NCBI GenBank assembly: GCA_017434855.1 | Contig: JAFRUA010000005.1 | Span: forward strand, 1-40,500 | DNA from: Clostridia bacterium | GTDB taxonomy: Bacteria; Bacillota; Clostridia; Oscillospirales; Acutalibacteraceae | DNA length: 40,500 nucleotides | Reading direction: 5' to 3' | Shown: positions 1-6,328 of the stretch, piece after piece | Layout of the letters: the number at the start of each line of letters is the position of its first letter | How positions within the stretch are numbered: the stretch's first letter is position 1 | Notes under the pieces: generated by a model | Seen by the model: the letters and a program-made list of their open reading frames with translations, nothing else | The model's database searches: none | Told to the model about the DNA's origin: nothing | Program-made: the position numbers and the translations under genes

Positions 1-14
1 CAGCGCGCGGACAA

Positions 15-110
15 GCCGCCGCCGGGACAGCGCCGACAGCGGCGGCGCGCGCGCAAAGCTTGCGTTGCACGCTTGCAGGGCGGCAGGCCGCCCTGCGTCC
101 CGGCGGCGGC
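15..110. repeat. GC-rich nested inverted repeat
   Basis: Two 14-base arms (15-28, GCCGCCGCCGGGAC, and 97-110) are perfectly complementary. They enclose a second perfect hairpin with 9-bp arms at 75-83 and 88-96. No coding signal or ribosome site was found in bases 1-180. The folding is seen directly. Its role is unknown: it could be a structured RNA, or a BIME-like intergenic repeat downstream of the leftward phage genes. Confidence 0.5.
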
Positions 111-180
111 GTCCCAACCGCAAGGCACACAGCCGCAAACGTTGTTGCGGCCGTCAGATTTTTGTTTCGTCATCCCCAAA

Positions 181-209
181 GAGCACCCCCGTTTGGAGGT
201 GCTCTTTTT
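181..209. terminator. Hairpin terminator after the phage cassette
   Basis: A 7-bp stem (GAGCACC at 181-187, GGTGCTC at 198-204) is followed on the plus strand by five T residues. It lies 17 bases beyond the stop codon of the leftmost leftward phage gene, so it may end that operon, although the T-run is better placed for rightward transcripts. It may work in both directions. Confidence 0.5.
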
Positions 210-220
210 ATGTGTTCATG

Positions 221-1045
221 TCATTTCACCGCAACATAGGCATACGTTACGCCATATTCGTTCAGCGTGCGGGTGCTGCTGTTTTGCGGAACGGTCGTGT
301 TCTGGTGCACGGTGAACCCGCCGGCGGTGATGTGCAGGCAGTGGTTCGTGCTGCCGGGCCAGGTGAAATCAAAGCTGCATTTTGTGGTGCTGTTCACGCT
401 GTCCCAGGCAACGGCTGCCGCGTCTTCCGGAAAGACGGCCACAAACTTCGGCGCAAAATCCAGTTGAATCTGTACGTCGTTGTATGGACCGAGCCCGGTG
501 TAGGTTCCGGTCACAATGGGAACGCTGATGCGGTCGCGCTCGGCTTGCGTCAGGTGAACGCTGCCGTCTGTGACGTGGGTTTTGCAAAAGAAATCCGCAA
601 ACGGCCGCAGGATGGAATCGGTAATGTTGAACGCCGGGCACTGTTCAAACTGAAAGTGCATTTCACATGGGATCTTCAGCGCTTTGAGATAACTGTCGAT
701 CACAGCCTGGCCGATCGTGTAGCCGCTCATCATGCCGGCATACCGGGCGTTGACGCCCTCCAGAATGTTTTCGGCATAGGCACACACCGCGATGGCGCTT
801 TCGCCCGGCGGGGCATAGCAGTTCATCGAAACGTCCATTTTGATCAGTTGGCAGCATTCGTCGGTCCCGACGTTTTCCACACTGACATGGTCGCTGCCGA
901 TCAGGAACGCGAAATAGTACTTGTCCAGCGGGGCGGGAACGGTGCGGTCGTCAAACGACAGAATGGCCTCGCAGTCCGACGGATCGTCGATCAGGCTGCT
1001 GTTGATATAGTTCACGATGCCGCGAATGAGTTGCGCTGTGGTCAT
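221..1045 (-). CDS. Phage-cassette protein of unknown function, last gene of the capsid operon
   Basis: A 274-residue protein with no family I can name. The start is the ATG at 1045, which overlaps the upstream stop as ATGA and is preceded by GGAGGA about 7 bases away. A TTG five codons further upstream is unlikely. The sequence is rich in short beta-like stretches, has no signal peptide or membrane segment, and ends in a Ser/Thr/Val-rich region (PGSTNHCLHITAGG) like those of structural virion proteins. Its place after portal, protease, capsid, connector and closure genes suggests a neck, tail or decoration protein. That role is inferred from order only. The operon seems to end here, because a hairpin and non-coding GC-rich DNA follow. 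Confidence 0.72.
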   Translation of the reverse strand: MTTAQLIRGIVNYINSSLIDDPSDCEAILSFDDRTVPAPLDKYYFAFLIGSDHVSVENVGTDECCQLIKMDVSMNCYAPPGESAIAVCAYAENILEGVNARYAGMMSGYTIGQAVIDSYLKALKIPCEMHFQFEQCPAFNITDSILRPFADFFCKTHVTDGSVHLTQAERDRISVPIVTGTYTGLGPYNDVQIQLDFAPKFVAVFPEDAAAVAWDSVNSTTKCSFDFTWPGSTNHCLHITAGGFTVHQNTTVPQNSSTRTLNEYGVTYAYVAVK

Positions 1046-1398
1046 GGCGCTGTCCTCCAATCGTTGTTCTGGTGCACGATCGCCCAGTAATACAGCGGTC
1101 GTTCACCGAAAAAGACCTTTTCGCAGTGGTCCACGCAAAAGCTGTCATCCCCGGCGCGCAGCAGCACGTTGATGCCGTCCACGGCGGTGATCTCAATGTC
1201 GATGGGGCAGATCAGCACAAACTTGCGCAGGGTATCGTATCCGATCTCGGTCAGGTGATCGGAAAGATACATCTTGTTTTTGAACCGCAGCGGCTGCAAG
1301 AACGCCCGAAACGCGGTGATCACGCCGTCGCGCTCATAGGTCAGGGTGCGCCCGTATTTTTGAAAATACGCCTTGACGCGCTGCTCAGACACTGCCAA
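1042..1398 (-). CDS. Probable head-closure / minor capsid protein
   Basis: A 118-residue protein. The start is probably the TTG at 1398, preceded by a G-rich ribosome site (CAGGGGG), with GTG at 1392 as an alternative. It overlaps the preceding gene by 14 bases and the next by 4 (ATGA), so translation is probably coupled. There is no recognisable catalytic motif and no transmembrane segment. Its size and its position directly after a connector-like gene match the stopper or head-closure slot of HK97-type head modules. This is inference from gene order, and the sequence itself gives only weak family evidence. Confidence 0.6.
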   Translation of the reverse strand: MAVSEQRVKAYFQKYGRTLTYERDGVITAFRAFLQPLRFKNKMYLSDHLTEIGYDTLRKFVLICPIDIEITAVDGINVLLRAGDDSFCVDHCEKVFFGERPLYYWAIVHQNNDWRTAP

Positions 1399-1744
1399 AG
1401 AAAAACCCCCTGTCCGTCAGGATCTCTGCCGCCCGGGTGAGCGCCTCCTCCAGGAGGAGACGCTCCAGGGCCAGCTCTTTTTGGCTGTCCCGTGTGACGG
1501 AAAGATCGCCGGCTTTGAAGCTGTCGAACCGGTCCGCGTCAGATATGGTCAGTAAAAACAGGTGATACCGCGCGATGGCGGCCGCAGTGACCGCAATCAG
1601 GGGCGTGTCTTCGCTGACGTCCGGCTTGCACCGGGCGATGACGTCTTGCAGCGCCCGGTCACACTCCGAAAGAACCGTTTCGTCTGCCGGGAGCGGGAAC
1701 GCGACCCGCCCCTTCAGAAGTCCGAAAACATCGGTTGCGTTCAT
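1385..1744 (-). CDS. Probable phage head-tail connector protein (gp6-like)
   Basis: A 119-residue, mostly helical protein beginning MNATDVFGLLKGRV. The ATG at 1744 is chosen because AAGGAG lies 6 bases upstream; a longer in-frame reading has no ribosome site and would run into the capsid gene. The helical composition with a short DNA-packaging-adaptor size, and the position straight after the major capsid gene, are typical of gp6/connector proteins that form a ring under the portal. The gene lies 10 bases downstream of the capsid stop. The assignment rests on size, helicity and synteny. Confidence 0.6.
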   Translation of the reverse strand: MNATDVFGLLKGRVAFPLPADETVLSECDRALQDVIARCKPDVSEDTPLIAVTAAAIARYHLFLLTISDADRFDSFKAGDLSVTRDSQKELALERLLLEEALTRAAEILTDRGFFFGSV

Positions 1745-1754
1745 GGGCGGCTCC

Positions 1755-2768
1755 TTACGCGGTGAGCGACAGCGTCTTGGACGCGCCGTTAAAGAGCTTT
1801 GCAAAGCCGTAGATCGTGGTGATCGCGGCACGCTCCAACTGGCGGTCGATCAGCTTGTCAAACTCGGTCAGCACGCCGCCGGCCTGAACCATCTCCAGCG
1901 CGCAGGTCTTGTCCAGACCGATCAGCAGTCCGCCCGTCACGGCGCTGTGCTTGAGCAGGTCGGCGCCAAAGGGCGTGATCATGCTGCCCGTGCCGTGGAA
2001 CGCCAGGCCGGACGTACCGTCGCGCAGCTCCTGCAGCTTCAGGATCGCTGCCATCATCGACGGTGAGGCCACAATGGTGTTGAGCGTGTACGGATCAAAG
2101 CTGTTCCAGAAGTTGACCAGATCGTTGTAGCTGAGCGTGTTGGCCGTGGCCACAACCGTGTTGGCTGCGGGGTTTTCGTTGCCGTCGCCGTTGATGAGGA
2201 CGTTCACGGCGTCCTGCACGCGGGCCTTTGCAATGTATGCGCCGATCTGACGCAGAATGACGGTGAACAGGTCCAGCCGCTGAAAGCGCAGGGTCTCATA
2301 CGACGCAGACAGCAATCGGCCGCGCTTTTGCAGATTGACCAGGCTGCCCTGGGCCGCGACCACGGTTTCGGGGATGTTGGCGCGCTCTGCAACGGCGGCA
2401 AACGCGGTGCCCTCTTCCGACGGCAGCGACGTGACCGTGCGGTAGTCCATGCCGTCAATCTGGGTGGTGGTCGCGATCAGCTTCGGCAAAATGTCATTCT
2501 CTTCCATACCGGCGCTGACGGCGCGGCTGACATATTCCGGGAACAGGGCCGCGGAATCGGTGGACTGAAAGAACTTTTCCACCATGTCGCTGCCCTTGCC
2601 GCTGACGCGGATGTCAAAGCGTTTGAGCTGGCGCTGATAGGCGTCCAGCCCTTCCAGCGCCGTGCCGACATAGTTTTCAGACGGGTCCAGCTGCTCCAGC
2701 GCTTCGGTGAAGCTTTTGCCGGTGGTGTAAAGGCCTTTTTCAAGTTTCAGATGTTCATAGGTTGCCAT
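1755..2768 (-). CDS. Phage major capsid protein (HK97-fold type)
   Basis: A 337-residue protein. The ATG at 2768 is preceded by AAGGAGGA at good spacing; the TTG two codons earlier is less likely. The N-terminal 100 residues (GLYTTGKSFTEAL onward) are followed by regions typical of capsid P- and A-domains: a mid-protein stretch with AERANIPETVV, a strongly helical spine, then VNVLINGDG and NTIVASPSMMAAILKL. The length matches small HK97-like capsids. It sits directly downstream of the protease/scaffold gene, as is usual. The reading frame is intact, so the protein may still be made. There is no obvious N-terminal delta domain, because scaffold sequence is carried by the protease gene. Confidence 0.82.
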   Translation of the reverse strand: MATYEHLKLEKGLYTTGKSFTEALEQLDPSENYVGTALEGLDAYQRQLKRFDIRVSGKGSDMVEKFFQSTDSAALFPEYVSRAVSAGMEENDILPKLIATTTQIDGMDYRTVTSLPSEEGTAFAAVAERANIPETVVAAQGSLVNLQKRGRLLSASYETLRFQRLDLFTVILRQIGAYIAKARVQDAVNVLINGDGNENPAANTVVATANTLSYNDLVNFWNSFDPYTLNTIVASPSMMAAILKLQELRDGTSGLAFHGTGSMITPFGADLLKHSAVTGGLLIGLDKTCALEMVQAGGVLTEFDKLIDRQLERAAITTIYGFAKLFNGASKTLSLTA

Positions 2769-2783
2769 GTGCAAAATTCCTCC

Positions 2784-3725
2784 TTAAATACAGAACGGGG
2801 TGTTGTCGTGATTTGGTTTGTTGCTTTGCGGGCGCAGCTGCACCAGCGGGGGCAGCGCCTCGGCTGCCTGGGCTTCCAGCGCGGTGCGCATGGCCTTGAG
2901 CTGGTCGGTGGGCATCGCCTTGCATGCCAGACCAAAGGCGTGAGCGTCCACCTTTGGCAACGCGACGGCGACAAATTTTTCAACGTCGGTGACCAGTTGC
3001 CGGCGATAGGCTGCGCCCTCGGCCGCGGCGGTTTCCAGCGCGGCAAGCTGGGCCTGCAGTTCGCGGACCTGCGCCGCAGAAAGCGTGAGCTGATCCGCTG
3101 CGGATTTGACGGTACTGATGATGGATCCCGTGGGGATCGCCTCCTTTTGAAATGATTTGGTGACGCCGGCTTCCCGTTGTGCGGGCACGGCGACAAACGA
3201 CCATTCATAGGCGTCGGCCGCGTCGGCAAGGATGTCATAACAGACCTTGCCGTTGTATGTTTCGCCGGGGCGGTGGGCGCAGCCGGCGGTGCGGCGGTCG
3301 CTGCCGCAGATCGAGCAGGTCACGCGGTTCACCGCGCAGCCCACGCTGACCTCCTTTTTGATGCCGCCCTCGATCTCTGCGATCAGGGCCTTGTTCTCGT
3401 CGGTGCGCACCATATAGGCGCGGGCACGCAGCCGGCGATACGGCGCGCCGTAGGCGGTCGTTCGGTTCGGGTCGTCCTCGACCCAGGTGCGAAAAATGCG
3501 GGCGGATTGGTGTTTGCTTTTCGGATCGTGGTCAAAGATGCCGCTTTTGCCTTCAAACAGCGGCGCCAACTGCTCCAGCGTTTTGGCAGAAAAGCATTCG
3601 TGGTCACGGTCGATCTCGTTGTCGCAAAGTGTCAGCGTGAAGCAATAGACTTCGTCGGCCGTCAGGTCCTTTCGGCTGTAGCGCCGGATCAGGTCCAGCT
3701 CCTGTTGCTCGTTGTGTTCGGTCAA
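2784..3725 (-). CDS. Prohead protease fused to scaffold-like region
   Basis: A 313-residue protein. It starts at TTG 3725, which overlaps the portal stop (TTGA) and has AAGGAGG about 9 bases upstream. Residues 1-190 resemble XkdF-type prohead proteases: an early FTLTLCDNEIDRD strand, the FDHD motif, KKEVSVGC, and a Cys/His cluster (CSIC...CAH...VCY) that may bind zinc. Residues 200-270 are a Gln/Ala/Leu-rich coiled coil (VRELQAQLAALE) suited to a scaffold. Such proteases mature the capsid and are cleaved themselves. The arrangement portal-protease/scaffold-capsid is the standard head module. The Ser/His pair looks conserved, but the catalytic residues cannot be proved from sequence alone. Confidence 0.78.
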   Translation of the reverse strand: MTEHNEQQELDLIRRYSRKDLTADEVYCFTLTLCDNEIDRDHECFSAKTLEQLAPLFEGKSGIFDHDPKSKHQSARIFRTWVEDDPNRTTAYGAPYRRLRARAYMVRTDENKALIAEIEGGIKKEVSVGCAVNRVTCSICGSDRRTAGCAHRPGETYNGKVCYDILADAADAYEWSFVAVPAQREAGVTKSFQKEAIPTGSIISTVKSAADQLTLSAAQVRELQAQLAALETAAAEGAAYRRQLVTDVEKFVAVALPKVDAHAFGLACKAMPTDQLKAMRTALEAQAAEALPPLVQLRPQSNKPNHDNTPFCI

Positions 3726-4900
3726 ACGGCGGTGCCTCCTTTCGGTTCGTTGGGTGCTCTGTCGGCGCAGTCGCGGCGCAGCTTTTCGGCCTGCGCGTCA
3801 TACAGTGCACTGCGCGACAGCTCGGTGATGTCCTGCAGCGTCAGGTCCTCCCATTGGATGCTGACGGGGGTCGGCGTGCCGTTCAGACGCAAAAACAGGT
3901 CGGCGATCTGCCGGATGACCGGCTCCAGCTCGCGGCGATAAAAGTCGATCTCGCTGGTCAGCAGGTCGGCCTGCTGGGTAGACATCCGCTCGGTGGACGA
4001 CCAGCTCAGGCCCAGCAAAAACGGCGGCACGCCCAGCTTTGCCACGATCTGCTCCAAAAGCTGACGCACCGGCACCGTGCTGTCCAGAATCTGGCTGTCG
4101 GCGCCGATGGCCCGGATCGACACGTCGCCCACGGCCACAAAGTCGCGCACCCCGGCGCCGGGGGCCATGGTTTTGCTCCACTCCTCTGCGATGCAGGCGG
4201 CGCGCTCTTTGGTATAGGCGCGGTCCACGGCGTCGTTCGGCGGCTGATAGGTCACGGCAAAGCGCACGTTGCCCGCGCGTTCCCAGTTCAGCCCCACGGT
4301 GTGAAAGATCTTCAGCAGCACGTCGCTCACAAACGGCAGGCCGCGCAGCACCGACGTCCCGTAGACGCGGCCCGGTTCAGGGGCGTGGGCGCATTTGAGG
4401 ATCAGCGCGGGGTACCGCACTGGTACCGGACGGCCCTGGTCGTCCCGCGTCAGCACTTCCACGTTCAGCGGGCTGTCGTCCGCGCGCAAGTGCACGCTTG
4501 CCGGGTCCGCGACATACAGGTGCGAAATCTGCCCGCCGGTCAGCGCCATTTCACCCACGGCGGTGCCGTAGGTCAGCAGCGTTTCAAAGAACGTGGACAA
4601 AAACGCCTGGATGCCCTGCTGCATCCCGCCCACGCGCACCGTTGCAAAAAAGTCCGTGAGGGCGCGCTCGGCGCTTTTGTTGGCGCATTCCACACGGAAC
4701 GTGCCCAGCAGCCGGGCCAGCTTGCCGATGGCGGCGTCGATGATCGGGACCCCTTCGCGCAGGCTGCGAAACAATTGCACCTGGGCCGTGCCGGGGATGT
4801 AGGCCGACAACGCGGTGAACGGGTGGCTGCTGCTTGCGGTCTGCAGCGCGGCGCAGGCGGGCGCCGCGGGGGCGTCTTTCGGTTTCTTTTTGATTGCCAA
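3722..4900 (-). CDS. Phage portal protein
   Basis: A 392-residue portal-like protein. The start chosen is TTG 4900 (LAIKKKPKD), because GAAAGGAG lies 7 bases upstream; a longer reading adds 13 residues without a ribosome site. A lysine-rich N terminus leads into a mixed alpha/beta body, and the C-terminal third has the portal stem/crown signature (ILDSTVPVRQLLEQIVAKLG followed by PPFLLGLSWSSTERMSTQQ). Portals form the dodecameric DNA gate of the capsid. It is the first real gene of the cassette. Upstream, where a terminase large subunit would be expected, there is only a repeat-rich control region and then pduL. Confidence 0.85.
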   Translation of the reverse strand: MAIKKKPKDAPAAPACAALQTASSSHPFTALSAYIPGTAQVQLFRSLREGVPIIDAAIGKLARLLGTFRVECANKSAERALTDFFATVRVGGMQQGIQAFLSTFFETLLTYGTAVGEMALTGGQISHLYVADPASVHLRADDSPLNVEVLTRDDQGRPVPVRYPALILKCAHAPEPGRVYGTSVLRGLPFVSDVLLKIFHTVGLNWERAGNVRFAVTYQPPNDAVDRAYTKERAACIAEEWSKTMAPGAGVRDFVAVGDVSIRAIGADSQILDSTVPVRQLLEQIVAKLGVPPFLLGLSWSSTERMSTQQADLLTSEIDFYRRELEPVIRQIADLFLRLNGTPTPVSIQWEDLTLQDITELSRSALYDAQAEKLRRDCADRAPNEPKGGTAV

Positions 4901-4904
4901 GGAA

Positions 4905-4988
4905 TCACTCCTTTCGGGATGGGTTCGTTTGCACGTCAAACGAAACGGGGATGAAGCTTCGGCTGCACGCGGTACGATGTACCTTCAA
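4905..4988 (-). CDS. Possible 27-residue leader peptide ahead of the portal gene
   Basis: A TTG at 4988 follows GGGAGGAGG by a few bases and opens a 27-codon frame (MKVHRTACSRSFIPV...) whose stop lies inside the ribosome-binding region of the portal gene, so translation could be coupled. It sits directly after the conserved control block at 4999-5048. It could equally be the remnant of a lost first gene. No homology is recognised. Confidence 0.3.
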   Translation of the reverse strand: MKVHRTACSRSFIPVSFDVQTNPSRKE

Positions 4989-4998
4989 AAACCTCCTC

Positions 4999-5048
4999 CC
5001 ATAATAAGGGCGGAAACGGCGTTTTGTTGCGCGTTTTGCGCGACTTTT
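4999..5048 (-). promoter_or_regulatory. Conserved upstream control block, copy A
   Basis: A 50-base block (CCATAATAAGGGCGG at one end, GTTTTGCGCGACTTTT at the other on the plus strand) that recurs at 30516-30565 with only 3 differences. In both places it lies just upstream of a leftward phage-type gene. Read leftward it ends in TATTATGG, a possible -10, but I see no good -35 element. Both copies are followed by long A/T runs. A regulator site or promoter is inferred. Confidence 0.6.
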
Positions 5049-5098
5049 GAAAAATTTTTTGAAAAAAATTTTTTCAATTCGCAATTCGCAATTAGAAA

Positions 5099-5173
5099 TT
5101 GATCGCAAGCGATCGGGGCGCAATTGATCGCAAACGATCGGGGCGCAATTGATTGCACGGAAACGGGGTGCAA
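5099..5173. repeat. Three 25-bp tandem repeats with a palindromic core
   Basis: Three consecutive 25-base units occupy 5099-5123, 5124-5148 and 5149-5173. The core of unit 1 is GATCGCAAGCGATC, an inverted repeat. Unit 2 differs by one base in the core, and unit 3 is more diverged. The spacing and palindromic core resemble iterons or an operator array. The repeats lie upstream of the phage portal operon. Confidence 0.8.
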
Positions 5174-5337
5174 TTGCAGCCGCAGGTCTGCATCTTTTGC
5201 GTTCTTTTTGGTACGCGCCGCCGTTACAGCGTGGTTCACTCCGTAGGCGCCGCAATCTGATAGCGGCGAAGTTCTCGGTTTCCGCCTCGGTCGGTGCTTT
5301 TGCTGCGCAAAGGTTGCCGCCGGCAACCCGCACCGTA
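5174..5337. other. Gene-free mosaic segment of control module A
   Basis: No gene is supported here. The segment contains the word CCGCCTCGGTCGGTGCTTTT and a hairpin (GTTGCCGCCGGCAAC), near 5264-5330. Both recur near 31060-31130 at the far end of module B. It appears to be the distal part of a composite region shared by the two phage-type loci. Confidence 0.55.
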
Positions 5338-5371
5338 CAAAAAAAGCGGCCGCAGAGATCATCTCCGCGAC
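5338..5371 (-). terminator. Terminator of pduL
   Basis: Read leftward, a stem (GCGGAGAT / ATCTCTGC plus flanking pairs) is followed by a run of T residues (A-run 5338-5345 on the plus strand). It lies about 40 bases beyond the pduL stop codon. Confidence 0.75.
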
Positions 5372-5378
5372 CGTCGTC

Positions 5379-5412
5379 AAATCTAATATCTAATATCTAA
5401 CGTCTAAAATCT
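5379..5412. repeat. Short degenerate tandem repeat (CTAATAT type)
   Basis: Imperfect copies of a roughly 9-base unit (TCTAATATC) directly follow the pduL stop. It belongs to a class of short slippage-like repeats that appears between genes throughout this window with different unit sequences. Confidence 0.6.
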
Positions 5413-5413
5413 A

Positions 5414-5989
5414 TCACGCAAGGATTTCGCCCATCATGCCGGGCACGCAGCACGCGGCGTTGGACTCGTCCGTGTCGATGTGCATTGCCAGCGAAAACTT
5501 CGGGCTCACGCGCACCACCACGTCGCCGAAAATCAGCGACCGCTCGGCGGTGTCCACCTTGACCGAAACGATCTGCTTGTCTTCGAGCTGATACTTTTCG
5601 GCATCCCCCGGCGTCATGTGGATGTGGCGCTTGGCGATGATCACGCCGTCGTTCAGCTCCACCTCGCCCTTCGGGCCGACCAGCTTGCAGCCTGCGCTGC
5701 CCTTCAGGTCGCCGGATTCACGGATGGGCGCCTTGACGCCGATGGTCCGCGCGTCGCCGGCAGACAGTTCCACCTGGCTTTCCGGACGGACGGGGCCGAG
5801 GATCGACACGGCGGGAAAGCTGTTTTTGGGTCCGATGACCTGCACGCGCTCTTCACAGGCAAACTGCCCGGGCTGCGACAGGTCCTTTTTCGACGTCAGC
5901 TCATAGCCTTCGCCAAACAGAATGTCAAGCACACGGCGGCTGACGTGGACGTGGCGCGCCGAGGTTTCGATCAAAACGGGTTTGTTCAT
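5414..5989 (-). CDS. pduL: PduL-type phosphotransacylase
   Basis: A 191-residue enzyme of the PduL family, which interconverts acyl-CoA and acyl-phosphate (acetyl or propionyl) and so links to ATP formation through acetate kinase. The family's histidine motifs are present: HVHVSR near residue 13, KRHIHMTPGDAEKY near 120, and MHIDTDESNA near 168; these supply zinc ligands. The ATG at 5989 has AGGAGGA upstream. No microcompartment shell gene or encapsulation peptide is in view, so it is probably the cytosolic phosphotransacetylase of fermentative acetate production, as in many clostridia lacking Pta. It is transcribed alone, with its own promoter and terminator. Confidence 0.93.
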   Translation of the reverse strand: MNKPVLIETSARHVHVSRRVLDILFGEGYELTSKKDLSQPGQFACEERVQVIGPKNSFPAVSILGPVRPESQVELSAGDARTIGVKAPIRESGDLKGSAGCKLVGPKGEVELNDGVIIAKRHIHMTPGDAEKYQLEDKQIVSVKVDTAERSLIFGDVVVRVSPKFSLAMHIDTDESNAACCVPGMMGEILA

Positions 5990-6019
5990 AGCATTGTCCT
6001 CCTAAAAAAATCTGGTCCT

Positions 6020-6048
6020 ATTGTACAACATCCCGCCCCGGATTGCAA
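6020..6048 (-). promoter_or_regulatory. pduL promoter
   Basis: Leftward -35 TTGCAA (6043-6048) and -10 TACAAT (6020-6025) are separated by exactly 17 bases, about 25 bases before the ribosome site of pduL. Confidence 0.75.
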
Positions 6049-6097
6049 GAGGCTTTGGAAAAAAACAGGGGAGAGGATCATGTTGACCGAGCGCCTT

Positions 6098-6328
6098 TTA
6101 TCCGAACAGGCCTTTTTTCGTTTCGATCGCGCCGCATTCAAAGCCCGCGCGCTCCACTGCCGCCTTGATCGCATCGTCGGTCACGTCGCCGCCCAAGGTG
6201 ACGACCGCGCGGTTGGCCTCGTGGTCAGCCTTTGCCTTTTTTACGCCGTCCAGCTTACACAGTTCTTTTTCCACAGCGGCGGCGCAATGGCCGCAGTGCA
6301 TGCCGTTCACTTCAATGATCTTTTTCAT
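6098..6328 (-). other. copZ: Possible internal translation start giving free CopZ
   Basis: Within copA the codon for the methionine of MKKIIEVNGMHCGHC (ATG at 6326-6328) is preceded by AGAAAGGAACGATGAACCC, a plausible ribosome site. Translation from here would give a 76-residue protein of normal CopZ length. The linker upstream reads like a former intergenic spacer. Independent translation is inferred, not shown. Confidence 0.4.

Noticed and set aside
65-1090. A 341-codon rightward open frame over the first kilobase
   Set aside because: It runs antisense to two phage-cassette genes that have ribosome sites and overlap-coupled starts, and its first part crosses the folded GC-rich element.
6098-6328. 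copZ as a fully separate gene
   Set aside because: The frame is continuous with copA and no stop intervenes, so it is annotated as a fused domain with a possible internal start.
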